In this document: one piece after another, positions 1 through 6,828 of the stretch
Numbering within the stretch: position 1 is the stretch's first letter
Layout: each line of letters starts with the position of its first letter
Assembly (NCBI RefSeq): GCF_049608145.1
Contig: NZ_JBMYXF010000042.1
Coordinates: 1-26,925, forward strand
Direction: 5' to 3'
DNA length: 26,925 nt
Source of the DNA: Halocynthiibacter sp049608145
GTDB taxonomy: Bacteria; Pseudomonadota; Alphaproteobacteria; Rhodobacterales; Rhodobacteraceae
Position numbers and translations under genes: made by a program
Notes under the pieces: generated by a model
What the model was told of the DNA's origin: nothing
The model's input: only the letters and a program-made list of their open reading frames with translations
Database searches by the model: none

Positions 1-431
1 GTATTTCACGAATGCGGAATGGGAACCTGTTTCTGATAACGCTTGGTGTGAATTTTGCGCATACGGGTACCACGAGGGAGACGGTTCATCCCATGTCGGC
101 GCAGAATGCGTGAAACCGTCGCATCGGAGATCTTGATGTCATGATAGTGCTCCAAGTACCAAACAATCCGCATCGGGCCCAGATGGTATTTACGCCGAAG
201 ATAAAGAACCTTTTCCTCACGTTCGGGCGGCGTCCTGTTGGCGTGTCATTTTGGGATGGGCGGAGCATTGATGAGCCCCGCTTCGCCGCGATCCGCGTAG
301 GCTTGCCTCCATCGGTAGAACCTTGATCTGCCGATCCCGAAATAACGGCAAGCTTTCGCCACGTGGCCGATTTCTTCAGCGTATCTCAGTATCCGCAACT
401 TTCGCTGAACCTCGCGTTGGGTCTTGTTCAT
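1..431 (-). pseudogene. IS481-type transposase, N-terminal half, disrupted
   Basis: Reading from the ATG at 431 (SD AAGGAG six bases upstream) gives a winged-helix/HTH N-terminus: MNKTQREVQRK, then FGIGRSRFYRWRQAY. The frame meets TGA at 246-248, where relatives of this family have Trp or another sense codon. It then continues with EKVLYLRRKYHLGPMRIVW, ISDATVSRILRRHG and TKRYQKQVP. After QVP the coding frame is lost. Bases 1-26 match, 24 of 26, the much later KFPFRI(R/G)EI region of the second copy (4657-4682). A segment of about 180 bp holding the first catalytic Asp is therefore missing, with the joint at a shared GTTCCC. The remainder is outside the window. Not functional. Confidence 0.8.
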
Positions 432-470
432 GAGCATCTCCTTCTTCCCAACTCTAGGAGGTTAAAGGAA

Positions 471-490
471 ATGTCCCGCGAGTAACGGCA
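471..490. repeat. Terminal inverted repeat of the left IS481-type copy
   Basis: The plus strand reads ATGTCCCGCGAGTAACGGCA. The terminus at 5019-5038 reads ATGTCCCACGAGTAACCGCA, with two differences in 20. Both lie in the same plus-strand orientation because one element points left and the other right. They are therefore ends of two different copies, not the two ends of one. Confidence 0.8.
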
Positions 491-566
491 TATCTACATC
501 CAAAACGGCACACATCCGATTGGCGCAAAAAATGTCACGATGTTCTTCGATGAACCTGAACCTCAT
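491..566 (-). pseudogene. IS3-family transposase orfB, 5' fragment
   Basis: The reading starts MRFRFIEEHRDIFCANRMC, typical of the orfB (DDE integrase) N-terminus in this IS3 group. It stays recognisable to VLDVD at 491. The next base belongs to the IS481-type terminal repeat, so about 90% of orfB is absent here. The remainder may lie beyond the left edge of the window, on the far side of the inserted IS. Confidence 0.65.
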
Positions 567-882
567 GGCTTTTGGCTCGCGAAGAACTGCGTTGCCTTTT
601 TTAAAATCTCCCTCTTGCTGCGGATAAACAGTCCCCCGAACCGTTTGCGGCTCCTTGCAAGTTCTTGAGAATGCGGTTCTCCCGCCGAAGACGTTCATTC
701 TCACGGGCAAGATCAAGGTCCTTGTCGGACACAACATCCCTGTCGCGATGCGCTAAAATCCACTTATTCAAAGTCGATAGGCCAACACCCAGATCAGATG
801 CCACCTGCTTGCGCGTCGGTCCGCTGGTCAGCGCGATCCGCACCGCATCAGCGCGGAACTCCTCCGTTCGTTTCAATCCCAT
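563..882 (-). pseudogene. IS3-family transposase orfA, disrupted
   Basis: The orfA of IS3/IS911-type elements supplies the HTH and leucine-zipper part of the transposase. From the ATG at 882 (SD AAAGGAG) it reads MGLKRTEEFRADAVRIALT, an HTH with RKQVASDLGVGLSTLNKW, and a zipper DLARENERLRRENRILK. Here about 47 bp (617-663) of unrelated sequence breaks the frame. The rest of orfA resumes as KREILKKATQFFASQKP and stops at 563. A6G at 596-602 (minus strand AAAAAAG) is the usual programmed -1 frameshift site of IS3 elements and is still visible. orfA and orfB overlap by ATGA. Confidence 0.75.
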
Positions 883-928
883 TGTTCGTCTCCTTTATTG
901 CAATAAATGCTATCAAAGGAGCGGCATC

Positions 929-1140
929 AAACCGCGACACGTCCAACCTTCTTCTTTTTTATCTGGGTGAGCATTGGGGGCGATGGGGCAGAGCTTGAGT
1001 GCAAGCAGCGGAAGGCCGCAATGGGCAAATAGCGACATTCGCAAAGTGTTTACGTTACGCAAAAGCAGACGTTAGAAAAGATGTAGCTAACCGTAAAGTC
1101 GGGCGCCAATGTTCAATTTAATGTCGACGGGATAACCGCA
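929..1140. other. Intergenic, no gene recognised
   Basis: About 210 bases lie between the IS3 remnant and the 3' end of the LysR gene. I find no coding potential, no convincing terminator and no RNA gene here. It may contain undetected IS debris. Confidence 0.5.
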
Positions 1141-2013
1141 TTATTGGATAAGCCAATCAACGAAGCGGCGCGCTAGGTCACGGCGATGGGATGTGCCCGA
1201 CCACACGGCTTGCACGACCAAAGGCGGCAAGCGCCATTCGGGAAGAATCTGTATCAACCGACCGTTTGATAGGTCTTCTTTCACAAGCGCCTGTGGTAAA
1301 CTCGCAAAGCCAAGTCCGGCCCGAGTGGCTGACAGCGCTCCATGGATGTTTTGAACTTTGATCCGGCTTGTTTCTAGCGCGACCGTCGCTGATTTTAACC
1401 CCTTTGAAAGGCACAATTGTTCCGATGCGCCTTTCATTGTGATTGTGGGAATTTGGCTTAAATCGGCGGGGGCAGTTGGTGTGTTATTCTGTATGAGAAA
1501 TTCGGGCGTTGCCACAAGCACATGTGTGACCGTTCCGATCTGACGCCGGACCAGGCTGGAAGATGGCAAATTGCCCAATCGGATCGACAGATCATATCCA
1601 CCGTCAACCAAATCCACCACCTCGTCGGAATAATCGAGCGTCAAGGCGACGTTCTGATAATGTGTCGCGAACTCCATAATGCGGGCCTCAATTGCTGGGT
1701 CAGGCACAAATGCAGGCAGCGCGATGCGCAACGCGCCCGCAACGTCATCCGCGCCAGAGCGGGCTTGCTCAAGGGCGAATTCAACCTGCGCAAGGCCAGC
1801 GGCAGCGGCCTCAAACAGACGTTTGCCATTTTCTGACAAGGTGAGCTTGCGGGTCGTGCGATGAACAAGGGTTTCACCAAGTTGATCTTCAAGCCTCGCG
1901 ACATGGTGGCTGATGACGGAAGGGCTGACGCCAAGCTGCTCTGCGGCGCGCACAAATGCCCCGGTTTTTCCGACGGCAACAAAGGCAATTAGGCTTTGGA
2001 TAGAATTTTGCAT
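1141..2013 (-). CDS. LysR-family transcriptional regulator
   Basis: This is a LysR-type regulator of about 290 residues from the start chosen here (MQNSIQSLIAFVAVG). An in-frame ATG at 2052 would add 13 residues with no family counterpart. The N-terminal winged HTH includes FVRAAEQLGVSPSVISHHVA followed by RLEDQLGETLVHR. A periplasmic-binding-protein-like effector domain follows, with the typical GYDLSIRLG segment and GLGFASLPQ near the end. The gene is divergent from the DUF2218-DUF3500-cytochrome b561 genes, the usual layout for a LysR protein controlling its neighbours. The effector is unknown. Neither candidate start has a strong SD. Confidence 0.9.
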   Translation of the reverse strand: MQNSIQSLIAFVAVGKTGAFVRAAEQLGVSPSVISHHVARLEDQLGETLVHRTTRKLTLSENGKRLFEAAAAGLAQVEFALEQARSGADDVAGALRIALPAFVPDPAIEARIMEFATHYQNVALTLDYSDEVVDLVDGGYDLSIRLGNLPSSSLVRRQIGTVTHVLVATPEFLIQNNTPTAPADLSQIPTITMKGASEQLCLSKGLKSATVALETSRIKVQNIHGALSATRAGLGFASLPQALVKEDLSNGRLIQILPEWRLPPLVVQAVWSGTSHRRDLARRFVDWLIQ

Positions 2014-2023
2014 TCTTCGACTG

Positions 2024-2031
2024 TATCGATA
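2024..2031. promoter_or_regulatory. TATCGATA palindrome in the LysR/DUF2218 divergent region
   Basis: A perfect 8-base palindrome TATCGATA sits in the divergent region between the LysR start and the DUF2218 gene. Small palindromes in such a gap are candidate LysR recognition sites, but nothing beyond position and symmetry supports this. If the LysR start were at 2052 the site would be inside the gene. Confidence 0.25.
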
Positions 2032-2105
2032 AATGAAATCAAAATGAACCATCTAATCTATGTGACTTCGCGAGGCTATTTTGGTGTGGAAGGAACATCA
2101 CCGAC

Positions 2106-2417
2106 ATGCACCACATTCAAACCACCGTCACGACGCCAAAGGCAGCAGCATATGTCGCCCAGCTTGCGAAACACTTCTCCCATAAAATTGAGGTGGAACA
2201 AAACGGCGACCTGACCGTGTTTCATTTCTCGTTTGGGACCGGTCAAATTGACATTTCAGGTGATCAATTGACCCTGACCGCAGCAGCAGAAACCCCTGAT
2301 CAGATGGCCAAACTGGCACATGTAATGGGTTCACATTTGGAACGGTTTGCCTTTCGTGAAAACCTATCCCTGGTCTGGCCCGAACACGTAACCACTACAG
2401 AAAGCGAAAAATCATGA
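2106..2417 (+). CDS. DUF2218 domain protein
   Basis: This 103-residue protein spans one DUF2218 domain. The family pattern is visible: an N-terminal helix (PKAAAYVAQLAKHFSHKI), a beta segment with FHFSFGTGQIDI, and the C-terminal signature HLERFAFRENLSLVW. SD AAGGAA lies 12 bases before the ATG. Members occur in proteobacteria, sometimes near iron-uptake genes, and their biochemical role is unknown to me. The stop overlaps the next start (ATGA at 2414-2417), so it is translationally coupled to the DUF3500 gene. The LysR gene upstream is divergent and is the likely regulator. Confidence 0.85.
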   Translation: MHHIQTTVTTPKAAAYVAQLAKHFSHKIEVEQNGDLTVFHFSFGTGQIDISGDQLTLTAAAETPDQMAKLAHVMGSHLERFAFRENLSLVWPEHVTTTESEKS

Positions 2418-3475
2418 AAATCATCCCCACCACAGTGTTTGCCTTTCTGTTGGCCACTGCGGCATCCGGCCACCAATCCCCCACACATGAACACGCAGAA
2501 TTGGCGCCGATCCCGGCCTATTCACAGCCTTTTGGTGTGGCGTCAGGTCACGCGTCGTTGAAGGCTGCCAGAGCTTTGCTTGCCACATTTGATGAGGTCA
2601 CTAAGGCGCAATTCATGTTCGATCTCAATGCAGCAAATCGGGCCGCTTGGTCAAATTTGCCAGCAGGGATCGTGGATCGTACAGGCATTTCCATTGGCGA
2701 ATTATCCGAAACACAGCGCGGGCTCTTGTTCGAATTCCTTGCATCATCCTTAGGCGAAGAAGGGTATGAAACCGTCGCCGAAGTGATTGCTGCCGAGGCG
2801 TTCCTAAGCACTGACCGTCGCGCCGAACGTCTGAAATGGAACCCCGAAAACTACTGGTTGTCTTTCTTTGGCACGCCCTCCGCAGAGGCCCCATGGGGTT
2901 GGCAGTTTGGCGGCCACCACCTGGGCCTGAACCTATCCATCGAAGGGAACAAGGTGGAAACCATGTCGCCCAGCTTCATCGGCACCGAACCCGCGGTTTT
3001 CACCCTCAATGGTGTTGAGTATGAAGCCGTGCGCGATATGCATTTGTCAGGTTATGCGGTGTTCACAGCCTTAGATGCGTCTCAACAGGCCCAAGCCGAC
3101 GCCAATTCAGTCCCGGATGACGTGCTGACAGGACCTGGACAAGACGGGACAATTCCACCGATCATCGGCATTTCGGCAGCTGAGATGACTGCTGATCAGC
3201 GTGATTTATTGATGAAGGCCATTCGTGAATGGGTCTCGGTTCAACCGGATGAAAATGCTGTGCTGCGCATGGCAGAGCTCACAGCAGGCATTGACGAGAT
3301 CTCATTTGCCTGGACCGGCACGGATGAAGTGAACACCCCGACCTATATGCGCATTCAGGGTCCGACCCTTATCATCGAGATGCTGTCAACAGGCGGCAAT
3401 GTCGGTGATAGCGCCCAAGGGGCCGGGCATTACCACACAATGTATCGCAACCCGACCATGGAATACGGTCAGTGA
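2414..3475 (+). CDS. Secreted DUF3500 domain protein
   Basis: This is a 353-residue protein with an N-terminal signal peptide (MKIIPTTVFAFLLATAASG) and then a His-rich stretch (HQSPTHEHAE). The rest matches the DUF3500 family: NPENYWLSFFGTPS, PWGWQFGGHHLGLNLSI, GPGQDGTIPPIIG and a C-terminal YHTMYRNPTMEYG. The paired His in GGHH and the terminal HYH are plausible metal or cofactor ligands, but that is inference. The family's function is not established. It is coupled by ATGA to DUF2218 and followed 24 bases later by a cytochrome b561 gene, which suggests a periplasmic role connected with redox chemistry. Confidence 0.85.
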   Translation: MKIIPTTVFAFLLATAASGHQSPTHEHAELAPIPAYSQPFGVASGHASLKAARALLATFDEVTKAQFMFDLNAANRAAWSNLPAGIVDRTGISIGELSETQRGLLFEFLASSLGEEGYETVAEVIAAEAFLSTDRRAERLKWNPENYWLSFFGTPSAEAPWGWQFGGHHLGLNLSIEGNKVETMSPSFIGTEPAVFTLNGVEYEAVRDMHLSGYAVFTALDASQQAQADANSVPDDVLTGPGQDGTIPPIIGISAAEMTADQRDLLMKAIREWVSVQPDENAVLRMAELTAGIDEISFAWTGTDEVNTPTYMRIQGPTLIIEMLSTGGNVGDSAQGAGHYHTMYRNPTMEYGQ

Positions 3476-3499
3476 ACTTAGAATAGCGAGAGCAAAAAC

Positions 3500-4042
3500 A
3501 TGCAAGCCAAAACAATATCTAAGACTGAAATCGCCCTGCATTGGATCGTTGGGTTGGGGATGATTATCTTGATTGGCCTCGGTTTGTATATGGGCCAAAC
3601 GAATGCCTATAGTCTTTACCCGTTCCATAAATCCATCGGTGTGCTCTTGTTGGTCTTTATTCTTGCGCGTGTGGTCATTCGCATGCGCAAAGGCTGGCCA
3701 GACAACATGGGTAGTGGGGCTGCGTGGGAACATAAGCTGGCACATGTGATCCATTGGATCTTGATTTTGGGAACACTGGTGATGCCGCTGTCTGGCGTGA
3801 TCGATGCAGTTATGGCTGGACGAGGGCTTTCCGTCTTTGGTCTGGAATTGATTGGTTCAAATATAAACGCAAAAGGCCAACCGACAGCCATAAGTACAGG
3901 TCTTTCGGATACTGCAAGTACAGTGCATGGCATTGTTGGTAAATTGTTAATTGCAGCTATTTTGTTGCACATCGCGGGCGCGTTTAAACATGATCTGGTT
4001 GACCGAGATGGGACACTTCGCCGAATGCTTGGTCGTGCTTAA
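3500..4042 (+). CDS. Cytochrome b561-family membrane protein
   Basis: This 180-residue integral membrane di-haem cytochrome is of the bacterial b561 (CybB-like) type. Four hydrophobic segments are visible, with conserved His residues: His14 (ALHWIVG), His43 (PFHKSIG), the LAHVIHW segment in helix 3, and HGIVGKLLIAAILLHIAG in helix 4. It ends with the family-typical KHDLVDRDGTLRRML. Such proteins pass electrons between the quinone pool and a periplasmic acceptor. SD GCGAGAG precedes the ATG. The gene stands 24 bases after the DUF3500 gene and is probably co-transcribed, making it a natural electron partner for that secreted protein. Confidence 0.9.
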   Translation: MQAKTISKTEIALHWIVGLGMIILIGLGLYMGQTNAYSLYPFHKSIGVLLLVFILARVVIRMRKGWPDNMGSGAAWEHKLAHVIHWILILGTLVMPLSGVIDAVMAGRGLSVFGLELIGSNINAKGQPTAISTGLSDTASTVHGIVGKLLIAAILLHIAGAFKHDLVDRDGTLRRMLGRA

Positions 4043-4255
4043 AGCCCAAGTTTGACAGTAGATCCATTTACCTCCTGCCGATGTTCGTTTCGTTCACATA
4101 TTGCAAAAGCAATGTATTCCATGACGAATGTCCGCTTTCTACTTTTTTGAGAATGTGATCAACGACAGCTTTCAGCCGGTTCTGTTGAAAAACACCTGTT
4201 GATTTGGAACGGCCTGACTGATTCAATTTCCTCATTGTGATGGGAGATTGTTTCG
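4043..4255. other. Intergenic, no gene recognised
   Basis: About 210 bases lie between cytochrome b561 and the IS1182-type fragment. It probably includes the upstream end of that IS, but I cannot define a terminal repeat. A 66-codon minus-strand frame here has no recognisable content. Confidence 0.45.
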
Positions 4256-4480
4256 ATGTTGGGACCAAGGCAAGAAGCGCAACGCGCTCTGTTTCCTGAC
4301 TTCTCTATCGAGGACCATATTCCTGTAGATCATGTCTTGCGGGCAATCGACGGCATCATCGATTTATCTGGGGTGCGTGCGCATCTGGCGGTTTTATAGC
4401 TCAACAGGGTGTCCTTCGATCGACCCTGCACTGATGATCACTGCCCGGCAGGGTATTGCGCCGCAATGTCCCGAGAGGGA
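4256..4480 (+). pseudogene. IS1182-family transposase, N-terminal fragment, frameshifted
   Basis: From the ATG at 4256 the protein reads MLGPRQEAQRALFPDFSIED, then HVLRAIDGIIDLSGVRAHLA, the characteristic start of IS1182-family (IS5-superfamily) transposases. The frame hits TAG near 4397. The family sequence continues in another frame as FYSSTGCPSIDPALMI, and then in a third as PAGYCAAMSRE, corresponding to the family's GYCFGIRSER. The fragment stops at about 4480, where IS481-type transposase sequence begins. It therefore carries at least two frameshifts and lacks the whole catalytic core. Not functional. Confidence 0.7.
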
Positions 4481-5006
4481 GGCCATCATATCCAGACGGA
4501 TGTTAAGTTCCTGACTTTCAAAGGTAAACAAGGTGAAAAGATACGCCGCTTTCAATATCCTGCTATCGATGATGCAACACGTGTTCATGCGTTAAAGGCG
4601 TATGAAAAACACACCCAAGCCAATGCCATCGACTTCACAAATCACATCATTGAAAAGTTCCCATTTCGCATTGGTGAAATACGCACTGACAATCATTGCC
4701 TGGCAGGCGATTTGACAGAACCAAATCTGCCGAGAGGGGCCATGAATTCCAAGCAAAGTTCCATTGGCATGTTGAGGACCTCGACATTCGCCATGCCTAC
4801 ATCAAAGGCGGCACGCCCAATTGAACGGAAAAGTCGAACGGTCTCACCGATCAGTTGGGCAGGAGTTCTATCAGTTGCTTAGCTATAAAGACGATGTCGA
4901 TCTTGAAGCTAAATTGAAGGAATGGGAGCGGTTCTACACCTTTCACAGACCACATGGTGCCCACAGCGGAAAGACACCTGACGAAGCCCTCAGAGAAAAG
5001 CGATAG
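4481..5006 (+). pseudogene. IS481-type transposase, C-terminal half, disrupted
   Basis: The fragment begins GHHIQTDVKFLTFKGKQG, holding the first catalytic Asp, and continues through EKFPFRIGEIRTDN with the second Asp. About 44 bp (4694-4737) of foreign sequence then interrupts it. It resumes as GHEFQAKFHWHVEDLDIRHA, loses one base near 4817, and finishes in another frame with NGKVERSHRS (catalytic Glu), EFYQLLSYKDDVDLEAKLKE, and RPHGAHSGKTPDEALREKR before TAG at 5004. Its N-terminal half is absent and replaced by IS1182-type sequence. The fused frame 4409-4882 encodes about 157 residues but is unlikely to be a working protein. Confidence 0.75.
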
Positions 5007-5018
5007 TCACAGAACGAG

Positions 5019-5038
5019 ATGTCCCACGAGTAACCGCA
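5019..5038. repeat. Terminal repeat of the right IS481-type copy
   Basis: The plus strand reads ATGTCCCACGAGTAACCGCA, matching the repeat at 471-490 in 18 of 20 bases. It lies 12 bases after the end of the transposase frame, where the right terminus of the element is expected. It ends 10 bases before the stop codon of prs. Confidence 0.8.
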
Positions 5039-5048
5039 CCTTACAAGA

Positions 5049-6068
5049 TTAGCCTGAGTGGTACAGGCCTTCGTACAGTGGGATCAGTGTTTCGTGATCA
5101 AACAGCGATGAAACGGAGGTGCCGCTCCAGGTGTTAATGATCGCCTGGGCAAACATCGGTGCGGTTGGCACGATGCGGATATTTGGCGCGGCTTTGACGG
5201 CGTCGGTTGCTTCGATTGTATCGGTGATCACCAGGTTCTTCATTACAGAGTTGGTGATGCGTTCCACGGCAGGGCCGGACAGTACACCGTGGGTGATGTA
5301 GGAATGTACTTCTTTAGCGCCATTTTCCATCAAAACTTCGGCGGCCTTACAGAGGGTGCCTGCGGTGTCGACGATATCATCGATGATCAGGCAGACTTTG
5401 TCTTTCACGTCACCAATCACAGTCATTTCGGCAACTTCACCGGGCTTGCCACGGCGTTTGTCAACGATGGACAGAGGCGCGCCGATGCGTTGTGCCAGAT
5501 CGCGGGCACGGGCCACACCACCTACATCGGGGGACACAACCATGATGTCATCCATCTGGTCTTTGAAGTGGTGTTTCACATCCAGCGCATAGATGGGCGA
5601 GGCGTAAAGGTTATCCACCGGAATATCGAAAAAGCCCTGAATCTGGGTTGCGTGCAGATCAAGCGTCAGGATGCGTTCAACGCCTGCTTCGACCAGCATG
5701 TTTGCAACCAGTTTCGCGGTGATCGGCGTGCGGGCTTTGGCGCGGCGATCCTGACGGGCATAGCCGAAGTAAGGGATCACAGCGGTAATGCGATCTGCAG
5801 AAGAGCGGCGTAGGGCATCTGCGATGATCAGCAGTTCCATCAGATTGTCATTGGCGGGGTTTGACGTGGGCTGGATAATATACATATCCTCGCCGCGAAC
5901 GTTCTCATAGACTTCGACGAAGATTTCGCCATCGTTGAAGCGTTCAACACGGGCATCCAGCAGGTCAATGTTTTGGCCGCGGTGCATAGAAATGCGTCGG
6001 GATACAGCTTTTGCAAGGGTCTGGTTGGCGTTACCAGAGATAAGCTTCGGCTCGGTGGGTGTAGGCAT
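5049..6068 (-). CDS. prs: Ribose-phosphate pyrophosphokinase (PRPP synthase)
   Basis: This enzyme makes PRPP from ribose 5-phosphate and ATP for nucleotide, His, Trp and NAD synthesis in the cytoplasm. The start at 6068 (MPTPTEPKLISGNANQTLA) gives 339 residues and has an AGGA SD. The open frame to 6128 has no family support. Visible class I motifs are the N-terminal NANQTLA and RFNDGEIFVEV, the ATP-binding YFGYARQDRRAK, LDLHATQIQGFFDIPVDNL, PDVGGVARARDLA, and the PRPP-binding loop IIDDIVDTAGT. It is divergent from the isomerase gene at 6194. Its stop lies 10 bases from an IS remnant end, and no terminator is evident between them. Confidence 0.97.
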   Translation of the reverse strand: MPTPTEPKLISGNANQTLAKAVSRRISMHRGQNIDLLDARVERFNDGEIFVEVYENVRGEDMYIIQPTSNPANDNLMELLIIADALRRSSADRITAVIPYFGYARQDRRAKARTPITAKLVANMLVEAGVERILTLDLHATQIQGFFDIPVDNLYASPIYALDVKHHFKDQMDDIMVVSPDVGGVARARDLAQRIGAPLSIVDKRRGKPGEVAEMTVIGDVKDKVCLIIDDIVDTAGTLCKAAEVLMENGAKEVHSYITHGVLSGPAVERITNSVMKNLVITDTIEATDAVKAAPNIRIVPTAPMFAQAIINTWSGTSVSSLFDHETLIPLYEGLYHSG

Positions 6069-6193
6069 GATGAGGTCCTGGGGTTGGCGCAGAGCGTAAC
6101 AGAATCGTGACGTGACACCGCTTAACATCCAGATAGGTTCAAATAAAGAAAAGACCGCGTAATCTGCGCGATCAGACAGGAGAGAGTGCCAAA

Positions 6194-6793
6194 ATGGCCC
6201 ATATCGATTACTACTTTGCGACGATTTCCCCCTTCACATATCTTGCCGGCGCGGGGCTTGAGACGATCGCTGAGAAACACGGCGCCAGCGTGACCTACAA
6301 GCCACTGGATATTATGGCGCTGTTTGCGCGGACTGGCGGGGTGCCGCCAAAAGACCGCCATCCGAACCGGATTGCCTATCGGGGACAGGAACTTGCGCGT
6401 GCGGCAAAGAAGGCAGACCTGCCAATGAAGCTGCAGCCAGCACATTTTCCGACCAATATGGCACCGTCGTCTTATGCAATTATTGCCGCGCAGAATGCCG
6501 GAGACGGTGATTTGGGCAAATTGGTGCAATCAGTTCTGTCGGCGTGTTGGTCCGAGGATAAGAATGTCGCGGATGAGGATGTGATCCGGGCCTGTCTCAG
6601 TGGCGCCGGCTTTGACGCTGCACTTGCTGATACCGGGCTTTTGGCCGGCGCGGAAACCTATGCGCGTAACTTAGAGGAAGCCGTGGAAGCGGGAGTATTT
6701 GGCGCGCCGTTTTATGTTCTGGATGACGGGACGTTATTCTGGGGGCATGACAAATTGGAAGACCTTGATCTTCACCTGTCTGGCAAACTCTGA
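6194..6793 (+). CDS. 2-hydroxychromene-2-carboxylate isomerase family (DsbA/kappa-GST fold)
   Basis: This 199-residue single-domain thioredoxin-fold protein is of the HCCA isomerase/kappa-class GST family. It opens with beta-strand IDYYFATISPFTYLAG, where the SP pair replaces the DsbA CxxC and carries the catalytic Ser. It continues with PLDIMALFARTGG and ends with the family's EAGVFGAPFYVLDDG TLFWGHDKLE segment. Members isomerise hydroxychromene carboxylates in naphthalene breakdown or act as glutathione transferases. With no aromatic pathway nearby, the substrate here is unknown. SD GGAGAG precedes the ATG. An alpha/beta hydrolase follows 35 bases later, probably in one operon. Confidence 0.9.
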   Translation: MAHIDYYFATISPFTYLAGAGLETIAEKHGASVTYKPLDIMALFARTGGVPPKDRHPNRIAYRGQELARAAKKADLPMKLQPAHFPTNMAPSSYAIIAAQNAGDGDLGKLVQSVLSACWSEDKNVADEDVIRACLSGAGFDAALADTGLLAGAETYARNLEEAVEAGVFGAPFYVLDDGTLFWGHDKLEDLDLHLSGKL

Positions 6794-6828
6794 CAACACT
6801 GGTCGGAGACTGTTCAGGGATCCGGCCT

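Larger units (their letters stand above)
1..490 (-). mobile_element. IS481-type insertion sequence, left copy (partial, decayed, inserted in an IS3 element)
   Basis: This is the 5' part of an insertion sequence read on the minus strand and cut by the left window edge. Its outer end is the 20-base repeat at 471-490 (plus strand ATGTCCCGCGAGTAACGGCA). That repeat matches 18 of 20 bases of the end of the second copy at 5019-5038. The element lies directly against base 491, where the orfB of an IS3-family element stops, so it jumped into that older element. The transposase inside is disrupted (see 1-431). Family assignment rests on remembered protein similarity. Target-site duplication cannot be tested because the other end is outside the window. 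Confidence 0.75.
491..928 (-). mobile_element. IS3-family element remnant (orfA plus start of orfB)
   Basis: This minus-strand IS3-family element carries orfA (563-882) and only the first two dozen codons of orfB (491-566). orfB is cut by the IS481-type insertion ending at 490. The right boundary, upstream of orfA, is not resolved. The stretch near 900-928, with TGATGCCGCTCCTTTGATAG on the minus strand, is a reasonable terminal region, but I cannot see its partner. The element is older than the IS481-type insertion because it is the one interrupted. Confidence 0.7.

Noticed and set aside
4068..4268. A 66-codon minus-strand frame beside the IS1182-type fragment.
   Set aside because: It overlaps the start of the IS fragment, has no family resemblance and no SD.
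20..4480. An inversion of 20-4480 that would rejoin an N-terminal (left) and C-terminal (right) half of one IS481-type transposase.
   Set aside because: The joint codons fit (QVP then GHHIQ), but bases 1-26 continue the left copy into its own C-terminal region (24 of 26 match to 4657-4682). The left copy therefore has an internal deletion and does not end there. Two separate copies explain the data.
5289..5813. A 174-codon plus-strand frame over prs.
   Set aside because: It lies inside the fully conserved prs gene on the other strand and has no recognisable content.
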